Positions 44,791 through 55,899 of a stretch of 64,000 nt of DNA are shown one piece after another. Positions within the stretch are counted from its first letter, which is position 1, and each line of letters opens with the position of its first letter. Source of the stretch: Actinernus sp. WN-2022. Taxonomy: Eukaryota > Cnidaria > Anthozoa > Actiniaria > Actinernidae. The DNA is taken from positions 86,657,740 through 86,721,739 of the forward strand of contig JAOWCC010000577.1 in assembly GCA_030867875.1 (NCBI GenBank), given 5' to 3'. A model generated the notes under the pieces. The model did not search any database, was not told the origin of the DNA, and saw only the letters and a program-made list of their open reading frames with translations. The position numbers and the translations under genes are program-made.

Positions 44791-45560
44791 CTGTGCGCTC
44801 CGGCATTACAAATTAGTGGAAAACACAATAATTAATGTCTGCGGCTTGGGAGTTAGAGTTAGGGTAAGACTTCTTGTAGCCCTTCCGTTGGCGGAAGATC
44901 GGAGATAAAATCAGATCTGTGTCAGGGTTGGATGCGCCAGGGCTGGCAATCATTCATTGGCGTTCTGCTTCCTTGGCAGCATCTCCTGCCGTTTGTTAAT
45001 AAAGTGATAGGGCTCGCGCTTGGCCCAAGCCCTGGCACATCCAACCCTAACGAAGCTCTGATATATTTGACAAAGTTCGAGGTGCTCTTTGCAGCAGTAT
45101 CGACGGTTTTGTTGTTATACGTATATATCAAAAGTTCAAAAAACACGTGGAAGGGTCTATTTTTTGGACCCAGTCGGCTCCTTTCGTTCACGTGAAAATT
45201 TTCCAAGCAAACTGCCCTTAAAACTCATGTCGGCCCTAGAAAAACTGAACATCTTGGTGTTTCAGTCGAAAAAGCCTTTGGTTTCAGCAAAAATGGCCTA
45301 AAACTAGGTGATTTGCCATAACAAGGCATAAGCCAGCTTTGCATATTCTTTAGTAGCCGCCTTATGGGATTTTGCAGAGAGAAGACCTCTCCTGCGTGTT
45401 TGTCAAGAGCGATACCGAATCTGATTGGTTCACCGTGTCACGTGTTAAGCAAATCGCAACATGGAAAAAAGCACTTGCGATTTATGACTCGTGCCGGCCA
45501 AAGGCCTCAGGCCCGAGTAAATACCTGCAGGCCTAGACTCGGTGCCTGGCCCGAATAATG
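44791..45560. repeat. array spacer X
   Basis: About 770 bp, from CGATCTGTGCGCTCCGGCAT to the AATAATGATGAGAATAAATT joint. The inverted GGGTTGGATGCGCCAGGGCT (44,927) and AGCCCTGGCACATCCAACCC (45,028) can form a hairpin with an 80-base loop. The downstream half holds AATCTGATTGGT, CACGTG and GGCCAAAGGCC, shared with 14,770-14,945. Confidence 0.8.
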
Positions 45561-45924
45561 ATGAGAATAAATTTGTTGTCAGGTTGAACTACACCACACA
45601 CGTTGTTTGGATAAATCGCTTTAATATTCAATATTTAAGTTCATTGTAAATGGTAACAATAACATAAACTGCAATAGCTTGATATTAATGAACAATAGAG
45701 GCTAACCCATCAAAGGCGAGGACAATAAAACAACATTTAATTTGATGGAATAAAAACAATTTCTCCCGATTCGTTGTGCTATTACAATAGACGTCGTTTC
45801 TACACAGTAGTAATCGTAGTCGAGTTTAGAGTTCAGTCATAATTTCAGATTTCAACAGTTACAGTACAGCACATACTATTATAAGATCAGTTATCGTGTA
45901 AGCATGCGAGTAAGTATAACGTCA

Positions 45925-46524
45925 TTACTTTCTTGCAAAAACCCACTCAGTGCACTGATCGACGAGGTCTCTTGAAATCTTGAGCTTAAGGCCATGTTCG
46001 AGGAAAAGGCGACTGAATAAACCTGCGTGCAGTTTACAGTTAGAAACCCATTCAATTAGTGGCGTGTTCTGCTTCCCTGGCGGTCTTAGGTCAACGGTGA
46101 TGTATTTCCCCCAGAGGATCGGGTTATTCACTTGTACATGGTTATAAAGATCAGGGCCGTACGTTTCTTTATATATAGGATCTAGTACTGCTCGGATGGT
46201 CTCTTTGTTTCCTTCAACACGATAAATACCTAGACCGTCAGCAAAAACACGAAGGACCTCAGACTGGCGTTCTTTGTGCTTGTTCATTTCCGCTTTCAAG
46301 TCGTCCAGTCGGTAAAACTCAGCTTCTCTCATCAGCAGTTCATGCTCTGTAAAGTCCTCTGGTAAATACAGCTTCCCGTCTCGCATGAAGTTCAGGACAT
46401 GGCGGAATACCTTTGGGTCACGATCGATGAAAGTGGCCAGATCAGCGGCAAGCCATTTGCCTCCAATCGTTGCCATCGTTGTGGTAAAAATCGTTCCTCC
46501 AACATTCAGTTTTACATTTTCCAT
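45925..46524 (-). CDS. KCTD 6, type A, intact, 199 aa
   Basis: ATG at 46,524, clean to a TAA at 45,925. N terminus MENVKLNVGGTIFTTTMATI, then GGKWLAADLATFIDRDPKVF: the segment PQSLFAVGLEYILES..GGGQF of KCTD 3 is replaced by an 18-residue-shorter linker, so the T1 domain lacks a helix-bearing part. The remaining T1 motifs and the C-terminal domain, with EWVSNCKLHAGLFSRLFLEH and TEWVFARK, are complete. It differs from KCTD 10 and 12 only by Met for Val in the EMNKHK segment, so the copies are very young. An incomplete T1 fold might alter oligomerisation; that is inference. Confidence 0.85.
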   Translation of the reverse strand: MENVKLNVGGTIFTTTMATIGGKWLAADLATFIDRDPKVFRHVLNFMRDGKLYLPEDFTEHELLMREAEFYRLDDLKAEMNKHKERQSEVLRVFADGLGIYRVEGNKETIRAVLDPIYKETYGPDLYNHVQVNNPILWGKYITVDLRPPGKQNTPLIEWVSNCKLHAGLFSRLFLEHGLKLKISRDLVDQCTEWVFARK

Positions 46525-46682
46525 CGTAAATCTGCAACTTATAGATTACCAATAACTTTACAGGCTAGAGTTTCGTTGATTGTTTCTGGCTGAATGACCA
46601 AGAAAAGCTGAATAATGCAAGGTTTAGAATTTCGTAGAAAAGTGAATAATGTATGAGGTCACCATTCTATTGTTGCTAATAC

Positions 46683-47460
46683 AGGAATTGAGAATGTGGA
46701 ATGGAGAATGTGGAATGGACAATATATGGAATAGGGAAAGGAGACTGAGGAATGGAGAATGGATGGATTAGGGAATGGGGAATTAAGTATGTGGTATGGG
46801 GTATGGAGAATGGGAATGGGAATGGTGAATGGGGAATGGAGAATGGATAATGGATAATGGAGAATGTGGAATTGAGAATGTGGAATGGAAAATGGTTGGA
46901 ATAGGGAATGGGGAATTAAGTATGTGGTATGGGATATGGAGAATGGGAATGGGAATGGTGAATGGGGAATGGGGAATGGCGAATGGGGAGGGGGAAATGG
47001 GGAATGGGGAATGGGGTATGGGGTATGGGGTATGGGGTATGGGGTATGGGGTATGGGGTATGGGGAATGGGGAATGGGGAATGAGGAATGGGGAGGGGGA
47101 AATGGAGAATGGGGTATGGGGTATGGGGTATGGGGTATGGGGTATGGGGTATGGGGTATGGGGTATGGGGTATGGGGTATGGGGTATGGGGTATGGGGTA
47201 TGGGGTATGGGGTATGGGGTATGGGGTATGGGGTATGGGGTATGGGGTATGGGGTATGGGGTATGGGGTATGGGGTATGGGGTATGGGGTATGGGGTATG
47301 GGGTATGGGGTATGGGGTATGGGGTATGGGGTATGGGGTATGGGGTATGGGGTATGGGGTATGGGGTATGGGGTATGGGGTATGGGGTATGGGGTATGGG
47401 GTATGGGGTATGGGGTATGGGGTATGGGGTATGGGGTATGGGGTATGGGGTATGGGGAAT
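46683..47460 (+). repeat. longest 7-bp minisatellite, with about 49 tandem GGGGTAT
   Basis: After the seed and two GGGAATTAAGTATGTGGTATG blocks, the array ends with an unbroken run of GGGGTAT from 47,111 to 47,453 (343 bp, 49 units by count). The G-rich strand is the plus strand, opposite the coding strand of the genes. Four-G tracts every seven bases fit intramolecular G-quadruplexes. Confidence 0.95.
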
Positions 47461-48235
47461 TGCGATCTGTGCGCTCCGGCATTACAAATTAGTGGAAAAC
47501 ACAATAATTAATATCTGCGGCTTGGGAGTTAGAGTTAGGGTAAGACTTCTTGTAGCCCTTCCGTTGGCGGAAGATCGGAGATAAAATCAGATCTGTGTTA
47601 GGGTTGGATGCGCCAGGGCTGGCAATCATTCATTGGCGTTCTGCTTCCTTGTCAGCATCTCCTGCCGTTTGTTAATAAAGTGATAGGGCTCGCGCTTGGC
47701 CCAAGCCCTGGCACATCCAACCCTAACGAAGCTCTGATATATTTGACAAACTTCGAGGTGCTCTTTGCAGCAGTATCGACGGTTTTGTTGTTATACGTAT
47801 ATATCAAAAGTTCAAAAAACACGTGGAAGGGTCTATTTTTTGGACCCAGTCGGCTCCTTTCGTACACGTGAAAATTGTCCATGCAAACTGCCGTTAAAAC
47901 TCATGTCAACCCTAGAAAAACTGAACATCTTGGAGTTTCAGTCGAAAAAGCCTTTGGTTTCAGCAAAAATGGCCTAAAACTAGGTGATTTGCCATAACAA
48001 GGCATAAGCCAGCTTTGCATATTCCTTAGTAGCCGCCTTATGGGATTTTGCAGAGAGAAGACCTCTCCTGCGTGTTTGTCAAGAGCGATACCGAATCTGA
48101 TTGGTTCACCGTGTCACGTGTTAAGCAAATCGCAACATGGAAAAAAGCACTTGCGATTTATGACTCGTGCCGGCCAAAGGCCTGGCCCGAGTAAATACCT
48201 GCAGGCCTAGACTCGGTGCCTGGCCCGAATAATGA
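47461..48235. repeat. array spacer X
   Basis: Same order of blocks as 44,791-45,560. Differs by small changes, such as TTGTCAGCATCTCC for TTGGCAGCATCTCC and CATGTCAACCCTAG for CATGTCGGCCCTAG, which are shared with the copies at 54,757, 58,549 or 62,315 in different combinations. Confidence 0.8.
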
Positions 48236-48602
48236 TGAGAATAAATTTGTTGTCAGGTTGAACTACACCACACACGTTGTTTGGATAAATCGCTTTAATA
48301 TTCAATATTTAAGTTCATTGTAAATGGTAACAATAACATAAACTGCAATAGCTTGATATTAATGAACAATAGAGGCTAACCCATCAAAGGCGAGGACAAT
48401 AAAACAACATTTAATTTGATGGAATAAAAACAATTTCTCGCCGATTCGTTGTGCTATTACAATAGACGTCGTTTCTACACAGTAATAATCGTAGTCGAGT
48501 TTAGAGTTCAGTCATAATTTCAGATTTCAACTGATACAGTACAGCACACGATACTATTATATGGTCAGTTATCGTGTAAGCATGCGAGTAAGTATAACGT
48601 CA

Positions 48603-49202
48603 TTACTTTCTTGCAAAAACCCACTCAGTGCACTGATCGACGAGGTCTCTTGAAATCTTGAGCTTAAGGCCATGTGCGAGGAAAAGGCAACTGAATAAAC
48701 CTGCGTGCAGTTTACAGTTAGAAACCCATTCAATTAGTGGCGTGTTCTGCTTCCCTGGGGGTCTTAGGTGAACGGTGATGTATTCCCCCCAGAGGATCGG
48801 ATTACCCACTTGTACATGGTTATAAAGATCAGGGTCGTACGTTTCTTTATATATGGGATGAAGTACTGCTCGGATGTTCTCTTTGTTTCCTTCAACACGA
48901 TCAATGCCACAAGAATCAGAAAAAACACGAAGGACCTCAGACTGGCGTTCTTTGTTCTTGTTCACTTCCTCCTTCAAGGCGTCCACTCGGTAAAACTCAG
49001 CTGCTCTCAGCAGCAGTTCATGCTCAGTAAAGTCCTCTGGTAAAGACAGCTTCCCGTCTCTCATAAAGTTCAAGACATGGCGGAAGACTTTCGGGTCACG
49101 ATCGATGAAAGTGGCCAGATCAGCGGCAAGCCATTTGCCTCCAATCGTTGCCATCGTTGTGGTAAAAAACGTTCCTCCAACATTCAGTTTTACAATTTCC
49201 AT
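48603..49202 (-). CDS. KCTD 7, intact chimera of type A front and type B back, 199 aa
   Basis: ATG at 49,202. The first third is type A: GGKWLAADLATFIDRDPKVF, with the 18-residue-shorter linker and DNA wording like KCTD 5 (tctctcataaagttca). From about codon 55 the text becomes type B: LSLPEDF, LRAAEFYRVDALKEEVNKNK, VFSDSCGIDRVEGNKENIRA, VQVGNPILWGEYITV and FSCLFLAH. The type B frameshift lies in the replaced part, so the chimera is fully open. Unequal crossing-over or gene conversion between A and B would produce this. Confidence 0.85.
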   Translation of the reverse strand: MEIVKLNVGGTFFTTTMATIGGKWLAADLATFIDRDPKVFRHVLNFMRDGKLSLPEDFTEHELLLRAAEFYRVDALKEEVNKNKERQSEVLRVFSDSCGIDRVEGNKENIRAVLHPIYKETYDPDLYNHVQVGNPILWGEYITVHLRPPGKQNTPLIEWVSNCKLHAGLFSCLFLAHGLKLKISRDLVDQCTEWVFARK

Positions 49203-49368
49203 CGTGAATCTGCAATTAAGTTATAGATTACCAATAATTTTACAGGCTAGAGTTTCGTTGATTGTTTCTGGCTGAATGACAAAGAAAAGCTGAACAATGC
49301 AAGGTTTAGATTTTCGTAGAAAAGTGAATAATGTATGAGGTCACCATTCTATTGTTGCTAATACGGTA

Positions 49369-49770
49369 ATGGAGAATGGGAAATTGAGAATGTGGAATGG
49401 AGAATGTGGAATGGAGAATGGATGGAATAGGGAATGGGGAATTGGGTATGTGGTATGGGGTATGGAGAATGAGAATGGGAATGGTGAATGGGGAATGGAT
49501 ATTGGGGAATGGGGAATGGGGAATGGGGATTGGGGAATGGGGAATGGGGAATGGGGATTGGGGAATGGGGAATGGGGATTGGGGAATGGGGAATGGGGAA
49601 TGGGGAATCGGGAGGGGGAAATGGAGAATGGGGAATGGGGAATGGCGAATGGGGAGGGAGAAATGGAGAATGGGGAATGGGGTATGGGGCATGGGGTATG
49701 GGGCATGGGGTATGGGGTATGGAGTATGGGGTATGGGGAATGGGATTGGGGAATTGGGATTGGGGAATTG
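49369..49770 (+). repeat. 7-bp minisatellite, unit of KCTD 7
   Basis: About 400 bp, dominated by GGGGAAT and GGGGATT with few GGGGTAT and two GGGGCAT. It has only one GGGAATTGGGTATGTGGTATG block, resembling the KCTD 4 unit more than its neighbours. Confidence 0.92.
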
Positions 49771-50545
49771 CGATCTGTGCGCTCCGGCATTACAAATTAG
49801 TGGAAAACACAATAATTAATGTCTGCGGCTTGGGAGTTAGAGTTAGGGTAAGACTTCTTGTAGCCCTTCCGTTGGCGGAAGATCGGAGATAAAATCAGAT
49901 CTGTGTTAGGGTTGGATGCGCCAGGGCTGGCAATCATTCATTGGCGTTCTGCTTCCTTGGCAGCATCTCCTGCCGTTTGTTAATAAAGTGATAGGGCTCG
50001 CGCTTGGCCCAAGCCCTGGCACATCCAACCCTAACGAAGCTCTGATATATTTGACAAAGTTCGAGGTGCTCTTTGCAGCAGTATCGACGGTTTGGTTGTT
50101 ATACGTATATATCAAAAGTTCAAAAAACACGTGGAAGGGTCTATTTTTTGGACCCAGTCGGCTCCTTTCGTACACGTGAAAATTTTCCATGCAAACTGCC
50201 CTTAAAACTCATGTCGGCCCTAGAAAAACTGAACATCTTGGTGTTTCAGTCGAAAAAGCCTTTGGTTTCAGCAAAAATGGCCTAAAACTAGGTGATTTGC
50301 CATAACAAGGCATAAGCCAGCTTTGCATATTCTTTAGTAGCCGCCTTATGGGATTTTGCAGAGAGAAGACCTCTCCTGCGTGTTTGTCAAGAGCGATACC
50401 GAATCTGATTGGTTCACCGTGTCACGTGTTAAGCAAATCGCAACATGGAAAAAAGCACTTGCGATTTATGACTCGTGCCGGCCAAAGGCCTCAGGCCCGA
50501 GTAAATACCTGCAGGCCTAGACTCGGTGACTGGCCCGAATAATGA
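49771..50545. repeat. array spacer X
   Basis: Nearly identical to 44,791-45,560, including GGCCTCAGGCCCGAG, where most other copies read GGCCTGGCCCGAG. Confidence 0.8.
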
Positions 50546-50912
50546 TGAGAATAAATTTGTTGTCAGGTTGAACTACACCACACACGTTGTTTGGATAAAT
50601 CGCTTTAATATTCAATATTTAAGTTCATTGTAAATGGTAACAATAACATAAACTGCAATAGCTTGATATTAATGAACAATAGAGGCTAACCCATCAAAGG
50701 CGAGGACAATAAAACAACATTTAATTTGATGGAATAAAATCAATTTCTCGCCGATTCGTTGTGCTATTACAATAGACGTCGTTTCTACACAGTAGTAATC
50801 GTAGTCGAGTTTAGAGTTCAGTCATAATTTCAGATTTCAACTGATACAGTACAGCACACGATACTATTATATGGTCAGTTATCGTGTAAGCATGCGAGTA
50901 AGTATAACGTCA

Positions 50913-51565
50913 TTACTTTCTTGCAAAAACCCACTCAGTGCACTGATCGACGAGGTCTCTTGAAATCTTGAGCTTAAGGCCATGTGCGAGGAAAAGGCAA
51001 CTGAATAAACCTGCGTGCAGTTTACAGTTAGAAACCCATTCAATTAGTGGCGTGTTCTGCTTCCCTGGGGGTCTTAGGTGAACGGTGATGTATTCCCCCC
51101 AGAGGATCGGATTACCCACTTGTACATGGTTATAAAGATCAGGGTCGTACGTTTCTTTATATATGAGATGAAGTACTGCTCGGATGGTCTCTTTGTTTCC
51201 TGCAACACGATCAATGCCACAAGAATCAGAAAAAACACGAAGGACCTCAGACTGGCGTTCTTTGTTCTTGTTCACTTCCTCCTTCAAGGCGTCCACTCGG
51301 TAAAACTCAGCTTCTCTCAGCAGCAGTTCATGCTCAGTAAAGTCCTCAGGTAGAGACATCTTCCCGTCTCGCATGAAGATCAGGACATGGCGGAAGACTT
51401 TTGGATCACGATCGATGAAAGTGGTAAACTGACCGCCTCCGGTTTCTTTTGACCCCAGAATCTTTTCAGACCAACGGCAAACAAGGACTGAAGATATTTG
51501 CCTCGAATCGTTGCCACCGTTGTGGTAAAAAACGTTCATCCAACATTCAGTTTTACAATTTCCAT
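50913..51565 (-). pseudogene. KCTD 8, type B pseudogene with nonsense and frameshift
   Basis: The ATG is at 51,565. Codon 10, the second Gly of NVGG, is TGA (51,536-51,538). The shared type B one-base deletion follows near 51,459-51,468. After it, the frame from FTTFIDRDPKVFRHVLIFMR to TEWVFARK is open. The first in-frame ATG after the deletion would give a product starting inside the T1 domain. Total length is 653 nt against 654 in KCTD 3. Confidence 0.88.
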
Positions 51566-52183
51566 CGTAAATCTGCAAGTTATAGATTACCAATAATTTT
51601 ACAGGCTAGAGTTTCGTTGATTGTTTCTGGTTGAATGACAAAGAAAAGCTGAATAATGCAAGGTTTAGATTTTCGTAGAAACGTGAATAATGTATGAGGT
51701 CACCATTCTATTGTTGCTAATACGAGAATGGAGAATGTGGAATGGAGAATGTGGAATGGACAATAGATGGAATAGGAAATGGAGACTGAGGAATGGAGAA
51801 TGGATGGAATGGGGTAATGATGAGAATAAATTTGTTGTCAGGTTGAACTACACCACACACGTTGTTTGGATAAATCGCTTTAATATTCAATATTTAAGTT
51901 CATTGTAAATGGTAACAATAACATAAACTGGAATAGCTTGATATTATGTACAATAGAGGCTAACCCATCAAAGGCCAGGACAATAAAACAACATTTAATT
52001 TGATGGAATAAAAACGATTTCTCGCCGATTCGTTGTGCTATTACAACAGACGTCGTTTCTACACAGTAGTAATCGTAGTCGAGTTTAGAGTTCAGTCATA
52101 ATTTCAGATTTCAACAGTTACAGTACAGCACATACTATTATAAGATCAGTTATCGTGTAAGCATGCGAGTAAGTATAACGTCA
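51566..52183. repeat. short array unit: minisatellite stub fused to the gene 3' flank
   Basis: The minisatellite is only about 90 bp (51,726-51,816) and joins directly to TAATGATGAGAATAAATTTG. The whole spacer X and the GGGGTAT runs are absent. The same joint occurs at 53,086, 56,827 and 60,620, so these units descend from one deletion. Confidence 0.85.
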
Positions 52184-52835
52184 TTACTTTCTTGCAAAAA
52201 CCCACTTAGTGCACTGACGACGAGGTCTCTTGAAATCTTGAGCTTAAGGCCATGTGCGAGGAAAAGGCAACTGAATAAACCTGCGTGCAGTTTACAGTTA
52301 GAAACCCATTCAATTAGTGGCGTGTTCTGCTTCCCTGGGGGTCTTAGGTGAACGGTGATGTATTCCCCCCAGAGGATCGGATTACCCACTTGTACATGGT
52401 TATAAAGATCAGGGTCGTACGTTTCTTTATATATGGGATGAAGTACTGCTCGGATGGTCTCTTTGTTTCCTGCAACACGATCAATGCCACAAGAATCAGA
52501 AAAAACACGAAGGACCTCAGACTGGCGTTCTTTGTTCTTGTTCACTTCCTCCTTCAAGGCGTCCACTCGGTAAAACTCAGCTTCTCTCAGCAGCAGTTCA
52601 TGCTCAGTAAAGTCCTCAGGTAGAGACATCTTCCCGTCTCGCATGAAGATCAGGACATGGCGGAAGACTTTTGGATCACGATCGATGAAAGTGGTAAATT
52701 GACCGCCTCCGGTTTCTTTTGACCCCAGAATCTTTTCAGACCAACGGCAAACAAGGACTGAAGATATTTGCCTCGAATCGTTGCCACCGTTGTGGTAAAA
52801 AACGTTCCTCCAACATTCAGTTTTACAATTTCCAT
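52184..52835 (-). pseudogene. KCTD 9, type B pseudogene with two frameshifts
   Basis: ATG at 52,835 and an intact NVGG, unlike KCTD 8. The shared type B deletion lies near 52,729-52,738. A private one-base deletion near 52,216 (actgacgacgag for actgatcgacgag) garbles the final TEWVFARK segment and carries the frame past the usual stop at 52,184. Otherwise almost identical to KCTD 8, 1,270 bp away, including IFMRDGKMSL and DRVAGNKETI. Confidence 0.88.
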
Positions 52836-53453
52836 CGTAAATCTGCAAGTTATAGATTACCAATAATTTTACAGGCTAGAGTTTCGTTGATTGTTTCTGG
52901 TTGAATGACAAAGAAAAGCTGAATAATGCAAGGTTTAGATTTTCGTAGAAACGTGAATAATGTATGAGGTCACCATTCTATTGTTGCTAATACGAGAATG
53001 GAGAATGTGGAATGGAGAATGTGGAATGGACAATAGATGGAATAGGAAATGGAGACTGAGGAATGGAGAATGGATGGAATGGGGTAATGATGAGAATAAA
53101 TTTGTTGTCAGGTTGAACTTCACCAGACACGTTGTTTGGATAAATCGCTTTAATATTCAATATTTAAGTTCATTGTAAATGGTAACAATAACATAAACTG
53201 GAATAGCTTGATATTATGTACAATAGAGGCTAACCCATCAAAGGCCAGGACAATAAAACAACATTTAATTTGATGGAATCAAAACGATTTCTCGCCGATT
53301 CGTTGTGCTATTACAACAGACGTCGTTTCTACACAGTAGTAATCGTAGTCGAGTTTAGAGTTCAGTCATAATTTCAGATTTCAACAGTTACAGTACAGCA
53401 CATACTATTATAAGATCAGTTATCGTGTAAGCATGCGAGTAAGTATAACGTCA
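52836..53453. repeat. short array unit between KCTD 9 and KCTD 10
   Basis: Same structure as 51,566-52,183: stub minisatellite (52,996-53,086), no spacer X, common 3' flank. A few private changes (ggttgaacttcaccagacac). Confidence 0.85.
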
Positions 53454-54053
53454 TTACTTTCTTGCAAAAACCCACTCAGTGCACTGATCGACGAGGTCTC
53501 TTGAAATCTTGAGCTTAAGGCCATGTTCGAGGAAAAGGCGACTGAATAAACCTGCGTGCAGTTTACAGTTAGAAACCCATTCAATTAGTGGCGTGTTCTG
53601 CTTCCCTGGCGGTCTTAGGTCAACGGTGATGTATTTCCCCCAGAGGATCGGGTTATTCACTTGTACATGGTTATAAAGATCAGGGCCGTACGTTTCTTTA
53701 TATATAGGATCTAGTACTGCTCGGATGGTCTCTTTGTTTCCTTCAACACGATAAATACCTAGACCGTCAGCAAAAACACGAAGGACCTCAGACTGGCGTT
53801 CTTTGTGCTTGTTCACTTCCGCTTTCAAGTCGTCCAGTCGGTAAAACTCAGCTTCTCTCATCAGCAGTTCATGCTCTGTAAAGTCCTCTGGTAAATACAG
53901 CTTCCCGTCTCGCATGAAGTTCAGGACATGGCGGAATACCTTTGGGTCACGATCGATGAAAGTGGCCAGATCAGCGGCAAGCCATTTGCCTCCAATCGTT
54001 GCCATCGTTGTGGTAAAAATCGTTCCTCCAACATTCAGTTTTACATTTTCCAT
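53454..54053 (-). CDS. KCTD 10, type A, intact, 199 aa
   Basis: ATG at 54,053. The protein is identical to KCTD 12 over its full length, with AEVNKHKERQ, VFADGLGIYRVEGNKET, VQVNNPILWGKYITVDLRP and SRLFLEH. T1 and C-terminal domains are as in KCTD 6. It opens the regular part of the array in which type A and type B alternate. Confidence 0.86.
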   Translation of the reverse strand: MENVKLNVGGTIFTTTMATIGGKWLAADLATFIDRDPKVFRHVLNFMRDGKLYLPEDFTEHELLMREAEFYRLDDLKAEVNKHKERQSEVLRVFADGLGIYRVEGNKETIRAVLDPIYKETYGPDLYNHVQVNNPILWGKYITVDLRPPGKQNTPLIEWVSNCKLHAGLFSRLFLEHGLKLKISRDLVDQCTEWVFARK

Positions 54054-54212
54054 CGTAAATCTGCAACTTATAGAGTACCAATAACTTTACAGGCTAGAGT
54101 TTCGTTGATTGTTTCTGGCTGAATGACCAAGAAAAGCTGAATAATGCAAGGTTTAGAATTTCGTAGAAAAGTGAATAATGTATGAGGTCACCATTCTATT
54201 GTTGCTAATACA

Positions 54213-54760
54213 GGAATGGAGAATGTGGAATGGAGAATGTGGAATGGACAATATATGGAATAGGGAAAGGAGACTGAGGAATGGAGAATTGATGGATTAG
54301 GGAATGGGGAATTAAGTATGTGGTATGGGGTATGGAGAATGGGAATGGGAATGGTGAATGGGGAATGGATAATGGATAATGGAGAATGTGGAATTGAGAA
54401 TGTGGAATGGAAAATGGTTGGAATAGGGAATGGGGAATTAAGTATGTGGTATGGGATATGGAGAATGGGAATGGGAATGGTGAATGGGGAATGGGGAATG
54501 GCGAATGGGGAGGGGGAAATGGGGAATGGGGAATGGGGTATGGGGTATGGGGTATGGGGTATGGGGTATGGGGTATGGGGTATGGGGTATGGGGTATGGG
54601 GTATGGGGAATGGGGAATGGGGAATGGGGAATGGGGAGGGGGAAATGGAGAATGGGGTATGGGGTATGGGGTATGGGGTATGGGGTATGGGGTATGGGGT
54701 ATGGGGTATGGGGTATGGGGTATGGGGAATGGGATTGGGGAATTGGGATTGGGGAATTGC
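54213..54760 (+). repeat. 7-bp minisatellite, unit of KCTD 10
   Basis: Seed, two GTATGTGGTATG blocks, then two runs of ten GGGGTAT (54,535-54,604 and 54,654-54,723) separated by a GGGGAAT/GGGGAGGGGGAAAT segment. Confidence 0.93.
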
Positions 54761-55530
54761 GATCTGTGCGCTCCGGCATTACAAATTAGTGGAAAACACA
54801 ATAATTAATGTCTGCGGCTTGGGAGTTAGAGTTAGGGTAAGACTTCTTGTAGCCCTTCCGTTGGCGGAAGATCGGAGATAAAATCAGATCTGTGTTAGGG
54901 TTGGATGCGCCAGGGCTGGCAATCATTCATTGGCGTTCTGCTTCCTTGTCAGCATCTCCTGCCGTTTGTTAATAAAGTGATAGGGCTCGCGCTTGGCCCA
55001 AGCCCTGGCACATCCAACCCTAACGAAGCTCTGATATATTTGACAAACTTCGAGGTGCTCTTTGCAGCAGTATCGACGGTTTTGTTGTTATACGTATATA
55101 TCAAAAGTTCAAAAAACACGTGGAAGGGTCTATTTTTTGGACCCAGTCGGCTCCTTTCGTACACGTGAAAATTTTCCATGCAAACTGCCCTTAAAACTCA
55201 TGTCGGCCCTAGAAAAACTGAACATCTTGGTGTTTCAGTCGAAAAAGCCTTTGGTTTCAGCAAAAATGGCCTAAAACTAGGTGATTTGCCATAACAAGGC
55301 ATAAGCCAGCTTTGCATATTCCTTAGTAGCCGCCTTATGGGATTTTGCAGAGAGAAGACCTCTCCTGCGTGTTTGTCAAGAGCGATACCGAATCTGATTG
55401 GTTCACCGTGTCACGTGTTAAGCAAATCGCAACATGGAAAAAAGCACTTGCGATTTATGACTCGTGCCGGCCAAAGGCCTGGCCCGAGTAAATACCTGCA
55501 GGCCTAGACTCGGTGCCTGGCCCGAATAAT
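54761..55530. repeat. array spacer X
   Basis: Contains all X landmarks, including the inverted GGGTTGGATG/CATCCAACCC pair and the GGCCAAAGGCCTGGCCC palindrome. Confidence 0.8.
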
Positions 55531-55899
55531 GATGAGAATAAATTTGTTGTCAGGTTGAACTACACCACACACGTTGTTTGGATAAATCGCTTTAATATTC
55601 AATATTTAAGTTCATTGTAAATGGTAACAATAACATAAACTGCAATAGCTTGATATTAATGAACAATAGAGGCTAACCCATCAAAGGCGAGGACAATAAA
55701 ACAACATTTAATTTGATGGAATAAAAACAATTTCTCGCCGATTCGTTGTGCTATTACAACAGACGTCGTTTCTACACAGTAATAATCGTAGTCGAGTTTA
55801 GAGTTCAGTCATAATTTCAGATTTCAACTGATACAGTACAGCACACGATACTATTATATGGTCAGTTATCGTGTAAGCATGCGAGTAAGTATAACGTCA

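Noticed and set aside
44932..45195. An 87-codon plus frame and a 76-94-codon minus frame repeated in every spacer X
   Set aside because: The copies are near-identical DNA, so repetition is not independent support. The diverged copy at 40,917 and the copy at 58,921 break the frames by single-base indels.
47111..47453. Telomeric repeat
   Set aside because: The unit is GGGGTAT, not the animal TTAGGG, and it lies between genes as part of a series of graded local minisatellites.
46659..47584. Open frames of up to 281 codons on both strands over the minisatellites (MGYGVWG and PIPHTPY repeats)
   Set aside because: A 7-bp unit read in triplets gives the same 7-residue period in all frames and lacks stops, so length is no evidence of coding. 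Several of the apparent starts are not ATG.
50913..51593. A single 226-codon frame for type B genes starting upstream of the normal ATG
   Set aside because: The start would be TTG and the extra N terminus comes from the 5' flank in the wrong frame. It lacks the NVGG strand of the T1 domain. A frameshifted gene explains it better.
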